Position numbers and translations under genes: made by a program. A stretch of DNA of 64,000 nucleotides from Parabacteroides sp900760525 (GTDB lineage Bacteria > Bacteroidota > Bacteroidia > Bacteroidales > Tannerellaceae), in the NCBI RefSeq assembly GCF_049860805.1, contig NZ_CP187555.1, forward strand, positions 4,340,001 to 4,404,000, written 5' to 3'. Below the pieces are notes generated by a model that was not told the origin of the DNA, made no database searches, and saw nothing but the letters and a program-made list of their open reading frames with translations. How positions within the stretch are numbered: the first letter of the stretch is position 1; every line of letters begins with the position of its first letter. Positions 1-9,074 of the stretch are shown piece by piece.

Positions 1-429
1 TGGCGTGTCCCTTTTATGCCAGGTACATTGAAAGCCGTTTCCCGTAAAAACGGTAAGGAAGTGCTTACGCGTGAAATCCATACGGCCGGCGAACCTGCCC
101 GGATCGTACTGCTCCCCGATCGTTCCGCCTTGCACGCCGATGGAACGGATCTTTCATTCGTAACCGTGGAAATACAGGACAAAGATGGAAACTTAGTGCC
201 GGATGCCAATAACCTGATTCGTTTCACGGTTGAAGGGGACGGTTTCATTGCCGGAACGGACAACGGCGACCAAAACGATCCCGTCAGCCTCAAGAAACCG
301 GAACGCCATGCTTTCTATGGAAAGGCAATGGCTGTCGTGCAAAACACGGGTAAGGCAGGCTCCATCCGGTTAAAAGCTACAGCGGAAGGTCTGCCGGATG
401 CCATGGTGGAAATACGGGTAGAGAAATGA
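1..429 (+). CDS. C-terminal end of a GH2 family beta-galactosidase (5' partial)
   Basis: The frame is open from the first base, so the true start lies outside the window; an internal Met at base 16 is not the start. The 142 visible residues read as the C-terminal Ig-like domains of Bacteroidetes GH2 beta-galactosidases. The segment with RIVLLPDRSALHADGTDLSF, followed by VTVEIQDKDGN and VEGDGFIAGTDNGD, is typical of the last domain of these enzymes, and the preceding VPFMPGTLKAV fits the DUF4982-type domain. The catalytic (beta/alpha)8 barrel is not visible, so activity and substrate cannot be read here. Such enzymes are usually periplasmic or surface exposed and release terminal beta-galactose from host or plant glycans. 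Confidence 0.85.
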   Translation, partial: WRVPFMPGTLKAVSRKNGKEVLTREIHTAGEPARIVLLPDRSALHADGTDLSFVTVEIQDKDGNLVPDANNLIRFTVEGDGFIAGTDNGDQNDPVSLKKPERHAFYGKAMAVVQNTGKAGSIRLKATAEGLPDAMVEIRVEK

Positions 430-487
430 TGATTTATGGTTCATATTGGGAAAGAACAGAGAGTGGCTATACATACTGTTTTTCGAA

Positions 488-597
488 ATCCTCTGTCACT
501 CTATCACACTTCGCTGTTTAAGTGTTGATAATCAGGATGTCATCGTGTGATAGATGTTGTATTTATCTATCACACATCTATCACACCTCTATCACCT
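488..597. repeat. Phased short repeat, 11-bp units with a dyad
   Basis: The 11-mer ATCTATCACAC occurs head to tail at 565-575 and 576-586, a variant CTCTATCACCT follows at 587, and CTCTATCACAC lies exactly 66 bp upstream at 499-509. The reverse complement GTGTGATAGAT at 545-555 makes a perfect 11-bp inverted repeat with 565-575 around a 9-nt loop. No T-run follows, so it is not a simple intrinsic terminator. The rest of the 430-938 gap holds a second array (675-732) and the dut promoter; no gene is credible there. Confidence 0.75.
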
Positions 598-674
598 GTC
601 CCCTAAAAAGCCATAGCCTTTATTTTGTTAGATAAGCATCTGTCAATCATTTTATTAGTATAGATTGTACGCGG

Positions 675-732
675 ACACCCGGATGTCCGGAACAGGAACA
701 TCCGGGTGTTTAAAGCGGCTACACCCGGGTGA
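675..732. repeat. Three 12-bp palindromes with 23-bp period
   Basis: Units ACACCCGGATGT (675-686), ACATCCGGGTGT (698-709) and ACACCCGGGTGA (721-732) start exactly 23 bp apart. Each is itself close to palindromic, and units 1 and 2 are perfect inverted copies of each other. The consensus is roughly ACAyCCGGryGT. Confidence 0.75.
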
Positions 733-911
733 AGAAAGCTGCAAGATGGGGATGTTTGCAAATATTTCTGCTTGTTTTTCGTACTTTTCTTGCTTGTTTT
801 GAAGAAAAAGCACCTTGTTATGGACAAAAATGCTCCGGTTCATATAGGTGTACTTAGTATAATTTAAAGAATAATGGAACTTCCAGGAGATGGTAATCAG
901 GGATATTTGTG

Positions 912-919
912 TAAATTTG
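912..919 (+). promoter_or_regulatory. Bacteroidetes-type -7 element for dut
   Basis: TAAATTTG matches the TAnnTTTG consensus and lies 19 nt before the dut ATG. No good TTTG -33 box is found at 19-21 bp upstream, so only the -7 half is supported. Confidence 0.5.
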
Positions 920-938
920 CCCGGAAATAAAAGAGTTT

Positions 939-1373
939 ATGGAAGTAAAGATCATAAATAAGTCACATCATCCGCTGCCCGGATACGCGACTCCGCTGTC
1001 GGCAGGAATGGATATCCGTGCAAATCTGATGGAACCGGTAGTTTTGAAACCCCTTGAACGGAAACTGATTCCGACCGGATTATATATCGCGTTGCCCGAA
1101 GGCTATGAGGCACAGATGCGCCCCCGTAGCGGCCTGGCATTGAAACATGGCATTACATTGCTGAACACGCCGGGCACTATCGATGCAGACTATCGCGGCG
1201 AGATCGGCATCATCCTGATAAACCTCTCATCCGAACCCTTTACCATCAACGATGGGGAGCGTATTTGCCAGATGGTGATCACAACCCACAGCCAGGTCGC
1301 CTGGCAGCCGGTGGAAGTGCTGGACGATACCGAACGGGGTGCCGGTGGCTTCGGGCATACGGGGAAAGAATAA
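939..1373 (+). CDS. dut: dUTP diphosphatase
   Basis: Hydrolyses dUTP to dUMP and pyrophosphate, keeping uracil out of DNA and supplying dUMP for dTMP synthesis; cytosolic homotrimer in this family. At 144 aa it has the usual length, and all five trimeric dUTPase motifs are present: AGMDIRA (22-28), RPRSGLA (61-67), NTPGTIDADYRGEI (76-89) with the catalytic Asp, ERICQMVI, and the C-terminal GAGGFGHTG arm that closes over the substrate. The ATG at 939 follows a -7 element by 19 nt. The next gene begins 23 bp after the stop, so dut and the TPR/DUF4292/EnvC genes are probably cotranscribed. Confidence 0.97.
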   Translation: MEVKIINKSHHPLPGYATPLSAGMDIRANLMEPVVLKPLERKLIPTGLYIALPEGYEAQMRPRSGLALKHGITLLNTPGTIDADYRGEIGIILINLSSEPFTINDGERICQMVITTHSQVAWQPVEVLDDTERGAGGFGHTGKE

Positions 1374-1396
1374 TTGAAAATTGAAAATTGAAAGTT

Positions 1397-3175
1397 ATGG
1401 GTGTGATGCTAAAGTCTTTGATCTCGATATTTCTTTTCTTATTTCTGGTCGGGAGTCCATCGGCGTTGAGGGCGCAGGAGCAGGATGCGAAGGTGGAGAT
1501 ACCGCAGAAAGCTATTAAGGTGAGTGCCGCAGATCAGCGAAAATTCGATTATTTCTTCTACGAAGGGCTGAACCTGAAGACAGCCGGAAAATTCGATGCC
1601 GCTTATGACGCCTTTAACCATTGTCTGGCGATCGATTCGACTGCGTCGGCTGTGTTATACGAACTTTCTTCCTTTTATGCCCAACTGAACCGTCCGGAAA
1701 AGTCACTGGAAATGTTGCGGCGTGCGGTGGCTTACAGTTCCGATAATTTTACCTACCGGTTGGCGTTGGCCACGATGAGCCGCAACCTCGGTATGTTCGG
1801 TGAAGCGGCAGAGGAATATGAGAAGTTGGTGAAAGATTATCCCGGAAAGCCGGAGTTGAACTATTATCTGGCGGATGCGCTTACGCAGGAGGGTGAAATC
1901 GGAAAGGCGATCGATGCTTACGATGCCCTCGAATCGTCTATCGGCATGAACGAAGCGCTTTCCATGCAGAAATACAAGCTCTATAATGCGTTGGATCAAA
2001 ACGATAATGCGTTCAAAGAGGTGGAAAAGCTCGCCGACAAGTTCCCGATGGAGTCCCGCTATCAGATCATCTTGGGGGATCTGCACCTGGAGAAGAACGA
2101 TACCGTCAAAGCCCTGAAATACTATCAGAAGGCACACGCCATCGATCCGGAGAGCCCCTATTACATCGTCTCCATGGCAAACTACTACGAAGCCGTGGGC
2201 GATAAGGATGCCGCCGAAACGCAGATACGCAATGCGCTGGTAAACGAAAAACTGGATGTCGATACGAAAGTCGGTATCCTGTCCCGCTATATCCTTAAGT
2301 TGCAGCAGACGAAGAAAGGGACGGAAAGTGCGAATGCCCTTTTCCAGACGTTGATCGAACAACATCCCGAAGATATCGACTTGAAACAGATGTACGGCAG
2401 CTTGCTGATTGCCCAGGGGAAGACTGACGAGGCACGATTCCAGTTCCAGTTGATCACCGAGATGGAGCCGTCGGATGCTGCCGCCTGGCAACAACTCCTG
2501 AACCTGGCGTTGAAGTCGGAAGACATTCCCGAAGTGATCCGTATCTGTACCCGTTGCCAGGAACTTTTTCCTGATGCGCCGGAGTATTACTTTTATCTTG
2601 GGATCGCTTATTTCCAGCAGGAGAAGTATCAGGATGCACTGGACACCTACAGGGCGGGCTTAGAGATTATCCCGGAGACGAACGTAGGGCTGAAGTCTGA
2701 CTTCTACGGACAGATCGGCGATATCTACTATCAGATCAAGAATATGCCGGAAGCCTATAAAGCGTATGACGAAGCATTGAAGTTCAACGACAAGAATGTA
2801 GTTGTCCTCAATAATTACGCCTATTTCCTTTCGTTGGAAAAGAAAGACCTGAAAAAGGCGGAACGGATGAGTGCGCAGGCGGTCAAGTTGGAACCGAACA
2901 ATTCGACTTACCTCGATACCTATGCCTGGATATTCTTTGTGCAGGGAAACTATACGCTTGCCAAGATATACATCGAGAGCGCGCTTGCCAACGATACCAC
3001 CAAGAGCTCCGAACTGGTCGACCACTACGGTGATATCCTCTTTATGAGCGGCGACAAGGAAAAGGCGCTCGAACAGTGGAAGAAAGCGAAGGAGATGGGG
3101 AAAGTGAGCGACGTACTGGATCGTAAGATCGCAGAAGGAACCTATATAGAAGAAGAGGAGGTCAAGAATGAATAA
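1397..3175 (+). CDS. Exported tetratricopeptide-repeat protein
   Basis: A 592-aa protein that starts with a signal peptide (MGVMLKSLISIFLFLFLVGS, cut probably after ALRAQ) and continues as helical TPR units for most of its length; YFLGIAYFQQEKYQDALDTY-like repeats with conserved W/G/Y/A/P positions are clear from about residue 45 to 575. The frame also has a TTG at 1388, but the ATG at 1397 gives a normal signal peptide and is preferred. TPR arrays are binding scaffolds, so no enzyme activity is expected. The stop overlaps the start of the DUF4292 lipoprotein by 8 bp (ATGAATAA), so translation is coupled. With the EnvC-like gene next, an envelope or peptidoglycan role is likely but inferred. 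Confidence 0.85.
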   Translation: MGVMLKSLISIFLFLFLVGSPSALRAQEQDAKVEIPQKAIKVSAADQRKFDYFFYEGLNLKTAGKFDAAYDAFNHCLAIDSTASAVLYELSSFYAQLNRPEKSLEMLRRAVAYSSDNFTYRLALATMSRNLGMFGEAAEEYEKLVKDYPGKPELNYYLADALTQEGEIGKAIDAYDALESSIGMNEALSMQKYKLYNALDQNDNAFKEVEKLADKFPMESRYQIILGDLHLEKNDTVKALKYYQKAHAIDPESPYYIVSMANYYEAVGDKDAAETQIRNALVNEKLDVDTKVGILSRYILKLQQTKKGTESANALFQTLIEQHPEDIDLKQMYGSLLIAQGKTDEARFQFQLITEMEPSDAAAWQQLLNLALKSEDIPEVIRICTRCQELFPDAPEYYFYLGIAYFQQEKYQDALDTYRAGLEIIPETNVGLKSDFYGQIGDIYYQIKNMPEAYKAYDEALKFNDKNVVVLNNYAYFLSLEKKDLKKAERMSAQAVKLEPNNSTYLDTYAWIFFVQGNYTLAKIYIESALANDTTKSSELVDHYGDILFMSGDKEKALEQWKKAKEMGKVSDVLDRKIAEGTYIEEEEVKNE

Positions 3176-4007
3176 GATTAGCCTTGTCTCTGCGCTGATC
3201 CTTTTTATCGCCCTGTCGTTTACGGGCTGTAAATCGACAAAGAAAGTCGGGACGGTCGAAGCGGGCGGAGCGAAAACGCATAACGAGTTTTTTACGCTTA
3301 TGCAGGAACAGGCGTTCAGGTATGAAACCCTGACCGCACGTCTGAATGTGGACTTGAACTTGCCGGGCAATAATATGAGCTCGCGTGTGGACCTGAAAAT
3401 GGTAAAAGACAGTGCCTTCCAGTTGTCCGTCCAACCTTTTTTAGGTATCGAAGTTTTCCGTGCCGAGATCAGTGTGGACAGCGTGAAGGTGATTGACCGC
3501 ATGAACAAACGCTACGTAGCCGATAATTATGCCAACCTGAAGGGGCAGACGCCGATCGAGTTCAACTTCTATAATCTGCAGGCGCTTTTCACCAACCAGT
3601 TGTTTCTTCCCGGGCAGCAAGGAATCAGCCCGAAGCAGTATAACCGTTTTAAGTTGAAACAGGACGGACCCGCAGCCGAAATACGGGTGAAGGATGTGAT
3701 GGGGCTGTTGTACACCTTCATGGCGGACGGGGAGGAGAAGATTCTTTCGACCTGCATCACCGAGCCTTCGGATCGCTATGCCCTGCAATGGGATTATGCC
3801 GATTTCCGCTTGGCAGACGGGCAGCCGTTCCCCATGAAGATGGATGTGCAGGTGATGAAGGAAGGTGCTTCGCAAGGGGGGATTACGTTGCATTTCTCCC
3901 GTATGCAGACGGATGTGCCGGTGAAAATGGATTTTTCCATTCCTGCCAAATATAAACGTATCACGCTGGCGCAGATCATCAAGTCGTTGAGCAATACTAA
4001 AATGTAA
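3168..4007 (+). CDS. DUF4292 family lipoprotein
   Basis: A 279-aa lipoprotein with an SPII signal (lipobox FTGC, Cys21). The mature part carries features of the Bacteroidetes DUF4292 family: an early Phe/Arg-rich stretch (FRYETLTARLNVDLNL), alternating beta strands, and a KDSAFQLSVQPFLGIEVFRA segment. The all-beta pattern resembles lipid-handling folds of the LolB/LolA type, but that is structural inference only. It overlaps the upstream TPR gene by 8 bp and is followed 1 bp later by the EnvC-like gene, an arrangement suggesting joint function at the cell envelope. No catalytic motif is visible. Confidence 0.8.
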   Translation: MNKISLVSALILFIALSFTGCKSTKKVGTVEAGGAKTHNEFFTLMQEQAFRYETLTARLNVDLNLPGNNMSSRVDLKMVKDSAFQLSVQPFLGIEVFRAEISVDSVKVIDRMNKRYVADNYANLKGQTPIEFNFYNLQALFTNQLFLPGQQGISPKQYNRFKLKQDGPAAEIRVKDVMGLLYTFMADGEEKILSTCITEPSDRYALQWDYADFRLADGQPFPMKMDVQVMKEGASQGGITLHFSRMQTDVPVKMDFSIPAKYKRITLAQIIKSLSNTKM

Positions 4008-4008
4008 G

Positions 4009-5340
4009 ATGAAATACTTTTGGTTCGTCATATTCGTACTGTCGATCGGTTCTGTTTCCGCACAGAACTCGGCGAGAGTACGCGAACTTGAAAAGCAGCG
4101 TAAAGCCGCACTTGCCGAGATCGAGATGACCAGCCAACTGTTGGATGAGACTCGGCAGTCGGCGCGAAACTCGCTGAACCGCCTGAACCTGCTCTCCAAA
4201 CAGATCCTTTCCCGTAAACAGGTCATTAACTTGCTGAATCAGGAGGTCGGGGAAATAGATAAACAGATAGCCGCCTCCCGCCACAATATCTCCCGCTTGG
4301 AAAAGGAGTTGGGCAACAAACGGCAGAATTACGGAAAATCGGTTCAGAGCATATACAAACGCCGCAGTTCGCAGGATAAGTTGCTGTTTATCCTCTCTGC
4401 CGACAATTTTGCCCAGTCCCTTCGCCGTATGCGTTACCTCCGCGAGTATGCCGACTGGCAGAAAAGGCAAGCTTCCGAAATCATCGACAAACAAAAAGAG
4501 ATTGCCGACAAGCAGAAAGAACTGGAAAAGACACGTGCCGAAAAGAACGCCTTGTTGGGCGCACGTGAAGATGAAAGCCGTAAACTCGTTGCCGAAGAAT
4601 CGAGCCAGAAAGAGGAAGTACAGCAATTAAGCAAGAAACAGAAGCAGTTGCAGGCCGACCTGAAAAAGAAACAGAAACAGGCCGACGCCCTGAACCGCCA
4701 GATCGAAAAGCAGATAGCCGAAGAAATCGCGCGCGCCGAGGCCGAAGCAAAAGCCGCCCGCGAACGGGCGGCCCGTGCCGAACGGAACCGCCTGGCCCGT
4801 GAAAAGGCTGCCGCTTCCGGAAAGAAAGTTCCCGAAGCGAAGCCGGAGACGGAACCGGCCCGTGAAGAACGTGTCGCCGACACCAAAGGCGGTTATGCCA
4901 TGACGAAAGCCGAGAAACGCCTGTCTGATGATTTCGCGGGCAATAAAGGGCGTTTGCCTTACCCAGTGTCCGGCCGCCATACGATTGTCGCCTTCTTTGG
5001 CGAACAGCAACATCAGGAGTTGAAGTATGTCCGCACGAATAACAGCGGTATCGACATCCAGACCTCTCCGGGTGCGGACGCCCGTGCCGTGTTCAACGGC
5101 GAGGTGACGCGCGTGTTCGTCGTTCCGGGATATAATAACTCGGTCATTGTCCGGCATGGTAACTATCTGACGGTTTACAGTAACCTGAGCCAGGTCTATG
5201 TAAAGGCAGGCGATAAGGTGAGCACCCGCCAGGCAATCGGCAAGATCTTTACCGATACAGAGGATGGCAATGCTACGATCCTTCATTTCCAGCTCTGGAA
5301 AGAGAAAACGAAATTGAATCCGGCGCCTTGGCTGGATTGA
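4009..5340 (+). CDS. EnvC-like murein hydrolase activator
   Basis: A 443-aa periplasmic protein: signal peptide (1-18, cut near VSAQ), a long coiled coil rich in K/E/Q/A (about 20-280), then a LytM/M23 domain at the C-terminus (about 315-443). In active M23 peptidases zinc is held by HxxxD and HxH. Here the first position reads NNSGIDIQ (residues 344-351) with no His, and the second reads ATILHFQLW with a single His. The domain is therefore degenerate, as in EnvC and NlpD, which do not cut peptidoglycan but activate N-acetylmuramoyl-L-alanine amidases at division sites. It starts 1 bp after the DUF4292 stop and closes the operon. Confidence 0.9.
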   Translation: MKYFWFVIFVLSIGSVSAQNSARVRELEKQRKAALAEIEMTSQLLDETRQSARNSLNRLNLLSKQILSRKQVINLLNQEVGEIDKQIAASRHNISRLEKELGNKRQNYGKSVQSIYKRRSSQDKLLFILSADNFAQSLRRMRYLREYADWQKRQASEIIDKQKEIADKQKELEKTRAEKNALLGAREDESRKLVAEESSQKEEVQQLSKKQKQLQADLKKKQKQADALNRQIEKQIAEEIARAEAEAKAARERAARAERNRLAREKAAASGKKVPEAKPETEPAREERVADTKGGYAMTKAEKRLSDDFAGNKGRLPYPVSGRHTIVAFFGEQQHQELKYVRTNNSGIDIQTSPGADARAVFNGEVTRVFVVPGYNNSVIVRHGNYLTVYSNLSQVYVKAGDKVSTRQAIGKIFTDTEDGNATILHFQLWKEKTKLNPAPWLD

Positions 5341-5347
5341 CGTAAGG

Positions 5348-5409
5348 GGTGCGTCAGGGTTGACGCAGGGGTTGGTCAGGACAGAAGCCGGAGGTGCGTC
5401 AGGGTTGAC
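5348..5409. repeat. Phased 22-bp repeat between convergent genes
   Basis: A 17-mer GGTGCGTCAGGGTTGAC occurs at 5348-5364 and 5393-5409, with a diverged middle unit GGTTGGTCAGG at 5370, so units start 22 and 23 bp apart. Unit 1 contains the perfect dyad GCGTCA-GGGT-TGACGC. The last unit runs into the 3' end of the flippase gene and includes its stop codon. Confidence 0.7.
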
Positions 5410-6688
5410 TCCCGTCATGCGTCGGCCGGAGCTTCCGGAGTGCGAATCTCACATCCTCCTTATTAAGAAGAAATTCCCTTAACCGGGTTCCCGTTTTCCG
5501 GCAGAAGATAATCATCGAGAATATCAGCATGGCGCTGAAAGAGATACTGGAACTAATGGCCGATCCGACCACTCCGTAAAGAGGAATCAGCAGATAACCG
5601 GAAATAAGCAGGCTTGTCAAACCGACAAAAGAACTTCCTGCGCTGTAGCGTATTTTTCCACTCCCGATAAAATATTGGCTCAAAATGCTGTTGCAGGCCA
5701 GTGCGATGATTCCGGCTGCCAGCCCTGTTATGACTTTGCGCATCCCCGCAAACTCGGCACTGAACAGATAATCCGTGTACACCCATTCCGGTATCAGGAG
5801 AATGCAACCGGTCGCAAGCGTGACGGCGCAAAAGGTAAGCTTGAAGAACCGGAGCGTAATCAGTTTTTGCTCGTAAGGATTGTTTGTCTGGGCAACGCGG
5901 CTGTACTCGATGAAACCGATGCTGCGATTGATGTGCCAGACGCTCTCGGAAATCTTGGTTCCTGCGTCCAATAGCCCGACACTTCCCAACCCGGCAAACC
6001 GTTTGACCAGGAAGTAATTGAGGCGAGTGGTCAGAATCTCGGCGATATTATCCGCACTCCCCCAAAGCCCGTAGGCAAACATTTCTTGCAAAAGTGCGTA
6101 TTGCGAGCGTCCTTTACGGGGATCAGCCTCTTTTTTGCGTAGGAAGGGCAGGAGCAGGAGCAGGCTGACGAAGAATGCGGCCCCGTTCGTGAGATACATT
6201 CCCCACAGGTAGGCGTTAACATCCTGTATCTCCAATCCGTAATAGAGGAATAGCAGCACAAAGAATAACAATCCTCCTTGCAGGACAAAGGTCAGGTTGA
6301 ACCCGAAAATCTGATTCTTCCCCAGCAGGAAACGGGAGTTGGCCGCTACCAGCGAGGTGAGGATCGAAAGGATATAAATATCAAGAGCATACCCTTCGGG
6401 GAGCAGTCCGGCAATAGCCATACAGCCGCAAGCGATACCCGCCCCGGCCGGTGTCCAACAATAAGAGGGCCAAAATACGGCCTGCATGGAATAGCGGTTC
6501 ATGAAATAGACAATCGTGTTGCCTGCCAGTATTCCGCAGGACATGGTTGCGATCCCCACTGCCGCCAGGATCAGTCCGGCCAGACCGAGTCCTTCCGCTC
6601 CCAATACTTTGGCATTGATAAAGATCAGCGCCAGGTTCAGGATGGCAATCAGGTAGCGGGTGCCGATGGTTCCGAAGAGGTCTTTCAT
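5399..6688 (-). CDS. Wzx/MATE-like polysaccharide flippase
   Basis: A 429-aa integral membrane protein with about 12 hydrophobic segments spread over the full length, starting MKDLFGTIGTRYLIAILNLA and having the N-terminal pattern of oligosaccharide flippases (KVLGAEGLGLAGLI). Members move lipid-linked sugar repeat units from the inner to the outer leaflet of the cytoplasmic membrane. No glycosyltransferase genes are nearby, so the glycan served cannot be named. Its start overlaps the stop of the M20 deacylase gene by 4 bp, placing it last in a ribF / M20 / flippase run. Confidence 0.8.
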   Translation of the reverse strand: MKDLFGTIGTRYLIAILNLALIFINAKVLGAEGLGLAGLILAAVGIATMSCGILAGNTIVYFMNRYSMQAVFWPSYCWTPAGAGIACGCMAIAGLLPEGYALDIYILSILTSLVAANSRFLLGKNQIFGFNLTFVLQGGLLFFVLLFLYYGLEIQDVNAYLWGMYLTNGAAFFVSLLLLLPFLRKKEADPRKGRSQYALLQEMFAYGLWGSADNIAEILTTRLNYFLVKRFAGLGSVGLLDAGTKISESVWHINRSIGFIEYSRVAQTNNPYEQKLITLRFFKLTFCAVTLATGCILLIPEWVYTDYLFSAEFAGMRKVITGLAAGIIALACNSILSQYFIGSGKIRYSAGSSFVGLTSLLISGYLLIPLYGVVGSAISSSISFSAMLIFSMIIFCRKTGTRLREFLLNKEDVRFALRKLRPTHDGSQP

Positions 6689-7749
6689 GATTGTCCATTG
6701 TCAATTTTCAATTGATCCAGCAGCTTGATATAGGTGTCTATTGCTTCCCGTATTTCCATCAAACCGATATATTCGTCGGCGGCATGGGAACGGGCGGAGT
6801 TCCCCGGTCCGATCTTCACGGAAGGGAAGTGCATCAGTGCCTGGTCGCTTAAAGTAGGCGAACCGAAAGGCTCTTTTCCCATCATAACGGCACGGCGTAT
6901 GAACGGATGTTGCAAATCCGTACGGGTGGAGTTAAGGCGGAAACTGCGGGCTTTTATTTCGCAGCCGACCAGGGGCTTGATCAGTTCGAACAGTTTTTCG
7001 TTGGGATAGAATTCGTTCGTCCGGATATCGACGGTGAATTCGCAGCGGTCGGGAACGACATTGTGCTGTGTCCCGGCATGGATGATCGTGACGCTCATCT
7101 TCACCGGTCCGAGGAAATCGCTTTTTTCCGGGAACTGATAGGTGTTGAACCACTCGATATCTTTCATGGCAAGCGTGATCGCATTGATCCCTTCGTTCCG
7201 GGCGGCGTGCCCGGCTTTGCCGGTGCTCACGCAATCCAGGACCATCAGTCCTTTTTCGGCTACGGCTGGCTGCATGCCGGTCGGTTCGCCAACGACGGCA
7301 AATGCGATAGGGGGAAGGTCGGCAAGGGCGCTTTCCAGCCCGTTCTTGCCGGAAACTTCTTCTTCGCATGAAGCCAGGAAAATCAGGTTGTACGGTTGTT
7401 CCTTCCCGGATAGCACCCTGAATGCCTCGTAAAGAGATACCACGCTCGCACCGGCATCGTTGCTGCCGAGGCCATACAGGCGTTCGTCTTCCGTCTCCTC
7501 CGGTTTAAACGGATCTTTGGTCCAGCCCGAAGCCGGTTTCACGGTGTCGATATGTGAATTGAGCAGCAAAGTAGGCTTCTCCGGATGAAAGCCCGGAGCA
7601 ATCAGCCACAGGTTATTCCCCTTCCGGTTCACTTTATACCCGGCCTTTTCCCAACTCTGTCCGAGAAAATCCGCCACTTCTCCCTCTTCCCTGCTGAAAG
7701 AAGAACGTGAAATCATCCCTTTTAATAGGTCTATTGCGTCGTAATACAT
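6685..7749 (-). CDS. M20 family N-acyl-ornithine deacylase (ArgE-like)
   Basis: A 354-aa cytosolic zinc amidohydrolase. Dimetal ligands of the M20 family are visible: NSHIDT (His66, Asp68), GSNDAG (Asp98), CEEE (catalytic/metal Glu129-130), GEPTG (Glu155), and a late ARSHAADEY His. The sequence follows Bacteroidetes deacylases of the arginine pathway, which in this phylum act on N-succinyl- or N-acetyl-ornithine/citrulline; choosing the acyl group from sequence alone is not safe. No other arginine genes are adjacent. It overlaps the flippase start by 4 bp and lies 62 bp after ribF. Confidence 0.85.
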   Translation of the reverse strand: MYYDAIDLLKGMISRSSFSREEGEVADFLGQSWEKAGYKVNRKGNNLWLIAPGFHPEKPTLLLNSHIDTVKPASGWTKDPFKPEETEDERLYGLGSNDAGASVVSLYEAFRVLSGKEQPYNLIFLASCEEEVSGKNGLESALADLPPIAFAVVGEPTGMQPAVAEKGLMVLDCVSTGKAGHAARNEGINAITLAMKDIEWFNTYQFPEKSDFLGPVKMSVTIIHAGTQHNVVPDRCEFTVDIRTNEFYPNEKLFELIKPLVGCEIKARSFRLNSTRTDLQHPFIRRAVMMGKEPFGSPTLSDQALMHFPSVKIGPGNSARSHAADEYIGLMEIREAIDTYIKLLDQLKIDNGQS

Positions 7750-7811
7750 GATATATTCTTATTTGTATATTGTCAATTACTCTTATATTTTATCCATGGA
7801 AACTATTCTGA

Positions 7812-8738
7812 TTATTCCGTTAATATTCTCTCCACCGTCTCCCTGTCTTTCTTCAGTTGGTCGATCAGTTGGTCGAGGGTGTCGAATTTGATGTCGCCTC
7901 GTACGTGGTGTATGAACGCGACTGTCAGTTCGTTATTGTAGATGTCGCCGGAGAAGTTGAGGATGTTTACTTCCAGTGTAATGTTGTCTCCGTTATCGAG
8001 TGTCGGGCGGTTGCCGATATACAGCATTCCCTTGTAACGCTGTCCGTTCAGATACACCCGGACGGCATATACACCGATGCCCGGAATGACCTTGAAAGGC
8101 TCGTCCACCTGGATGTTGGCAGTCGGAAAACCTAATTTCCGGCCGACTTTATATCCGCTGACGATGCTCCCTCTTAGCCCGTAAGGATAAGTCAGCAGAT
8201 GAGCCGCCTCCTCCACCCGGCATTCCGAAAGAAGTTTCCGTATCTCGGAAGAACTGACGGCCGCCTCCCCCTCGCTATATTGCGAGGCCTTGATAACCCG
8301 TATGCCGCAAGCCTTTCCATACGTTACATACTGTTCGAAACCATCTTCGCGGTTATGCCCGAAACGGTGGTCGTAACCGATCAGCAAAGTATCTACATGC
8401 AACCGGTCTGCTAATACGGTAGTGATAAACTCTTTTGCCGTCAGGCGGGATAGCTCGAGAGTGAAGTCTAACACAATACAATAATCGATCCCGGTGGACG
8501 CCAGATGTTTCAGCTTCTCTTCGAACGAGTTGAGCAACTTCGGCTGATAGTCGGTATGCAGGACTGCCCGGGGATGTTCGGGAAACGTGATGACGGCGGA
8601 AGGCAATCCGGCGGTTTCGGCCACCTGCTTCAGCTCATGGATCAGAAAACGATGTCCCAGATGAACTCCATCGAAAAAGCCGATAGTGGCTACCAGCTTT
8701 TTCCCTTTCAATGTCTCTGTGTCTCTTACAACTATCAT
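7812..8738 (-). CDS. ribF: Bifunctional riboflavin kinase / FAD synthetase
   Basis: Converts riboflavin to FMN and then FAD. The 308-aa protein has both modules in the normal order. The N-terminal nucleotidyltransferase has GFFDGVHLGH (20-29), GYDHRFG (121-127) and SSSEIR (162-167). The C-terminal flavokinase has KLGFPTAN (201-208) and continues to a conserved GDIKFDTLDQLIDQL-like end. ATG 8738 is the only sensible start and follows a minus-strand -7 element by about 30 nt. It appears to lead the ribF / M20 / flippase transcript. Confidence 0.96.
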   Translation of the reverse strand: MIVVRDTETLKGKKLVATIGFFDGVHLGHRFLIHELKQVAETAGLPSAVITFPEHPRAVLHTDYQPKLLNSFEEKLKHLASTGIDYCIVLDFTLELSRLTAKEFITTVLADRLHVDTLLIGYDHRFGHNREDGFEQYVTYGKACGIRVIKASQYSEGEAAVSSSEIRKLLSECRVEEAAHLLTYPYGLRGSIVSGYKVGRKLGFPTANIQVDEPFKVIPGIGVYAVRVYLNGQRYKGMLYIGNRPTLDNGDNITLEVNILNFSGDIYNNELTVAFIHHVRGDIKFDTLDQLIDQLKKDRETVERILTE

Positions 8739-8771
8739 CTTTTCAGTCTTAGGTACTTATAATTATATCTA

Positions 8772-8805
8772 CAAAAGTACATAAAAATAGGGCAACCGCA
8801 CCAAA
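8772..8805 (-). promoter_or_regulatory. ribF promoter
   Basis: On the minus strand TACTTTTG (8772-8779) matches TAnnTTTG, and a TTTG lies at 8802-8805 with a 22-bp spacer, slightly longer than the usual 19-21. It is 33 nt upstream of the ribF ATG. Confidence 0.5.
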
Positions 8806-8887
8806 TCCAGCAGTAACAATTCTTTATTTCTATGGAGAGAAAAACCCGTTTTTGTCCCGAATAATTCTTTCTTAAGTGCCTGCTAAT

Positions 8888-8992
8888 TCTGTAATCGGTG
8901 TCAGTGACTTTATAATCAGTGGTTGTGATTATATAATTGCTGGCACTGATTTTATAATCACTGGCACTGATTACAGAATTGATAGGCATTCC
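8888..8992. repeat. Tandem 21-bp dyad repeat (about five units)
   Basis: Units begin at 8888, 8909, 8930, 8951 and 8972. Unit 4 reads TTTATAATCACTGGCACTGAT; most units contain AATCA-N7-TGATT or a close variant, an imperfect dyad. The first and last units are also inverted copies of one another (ATTCTGTAATC against GATTACAGAAT). It lies in the ribF/sigma-factor divergent gap. Both strands show spurious ORFs with repetitive peptides here, which are products of the repeat. Confidence 0.8.
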
Positions 8993-9074
8993 GATATTTT
9001 TTATGCCTATGTAGATAAGTTTTCTTGTAGCGGGGATAGATTATTCCTTATATTATGTAGTCCATAAGATCGTA

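Noticed and set aside
8735..9067. Repetitive reading frames on both strands across 8735-9067
   Set aside because: They translate the 21-bp repeat (peptides such as ISASDYKISASN) and have no family features.
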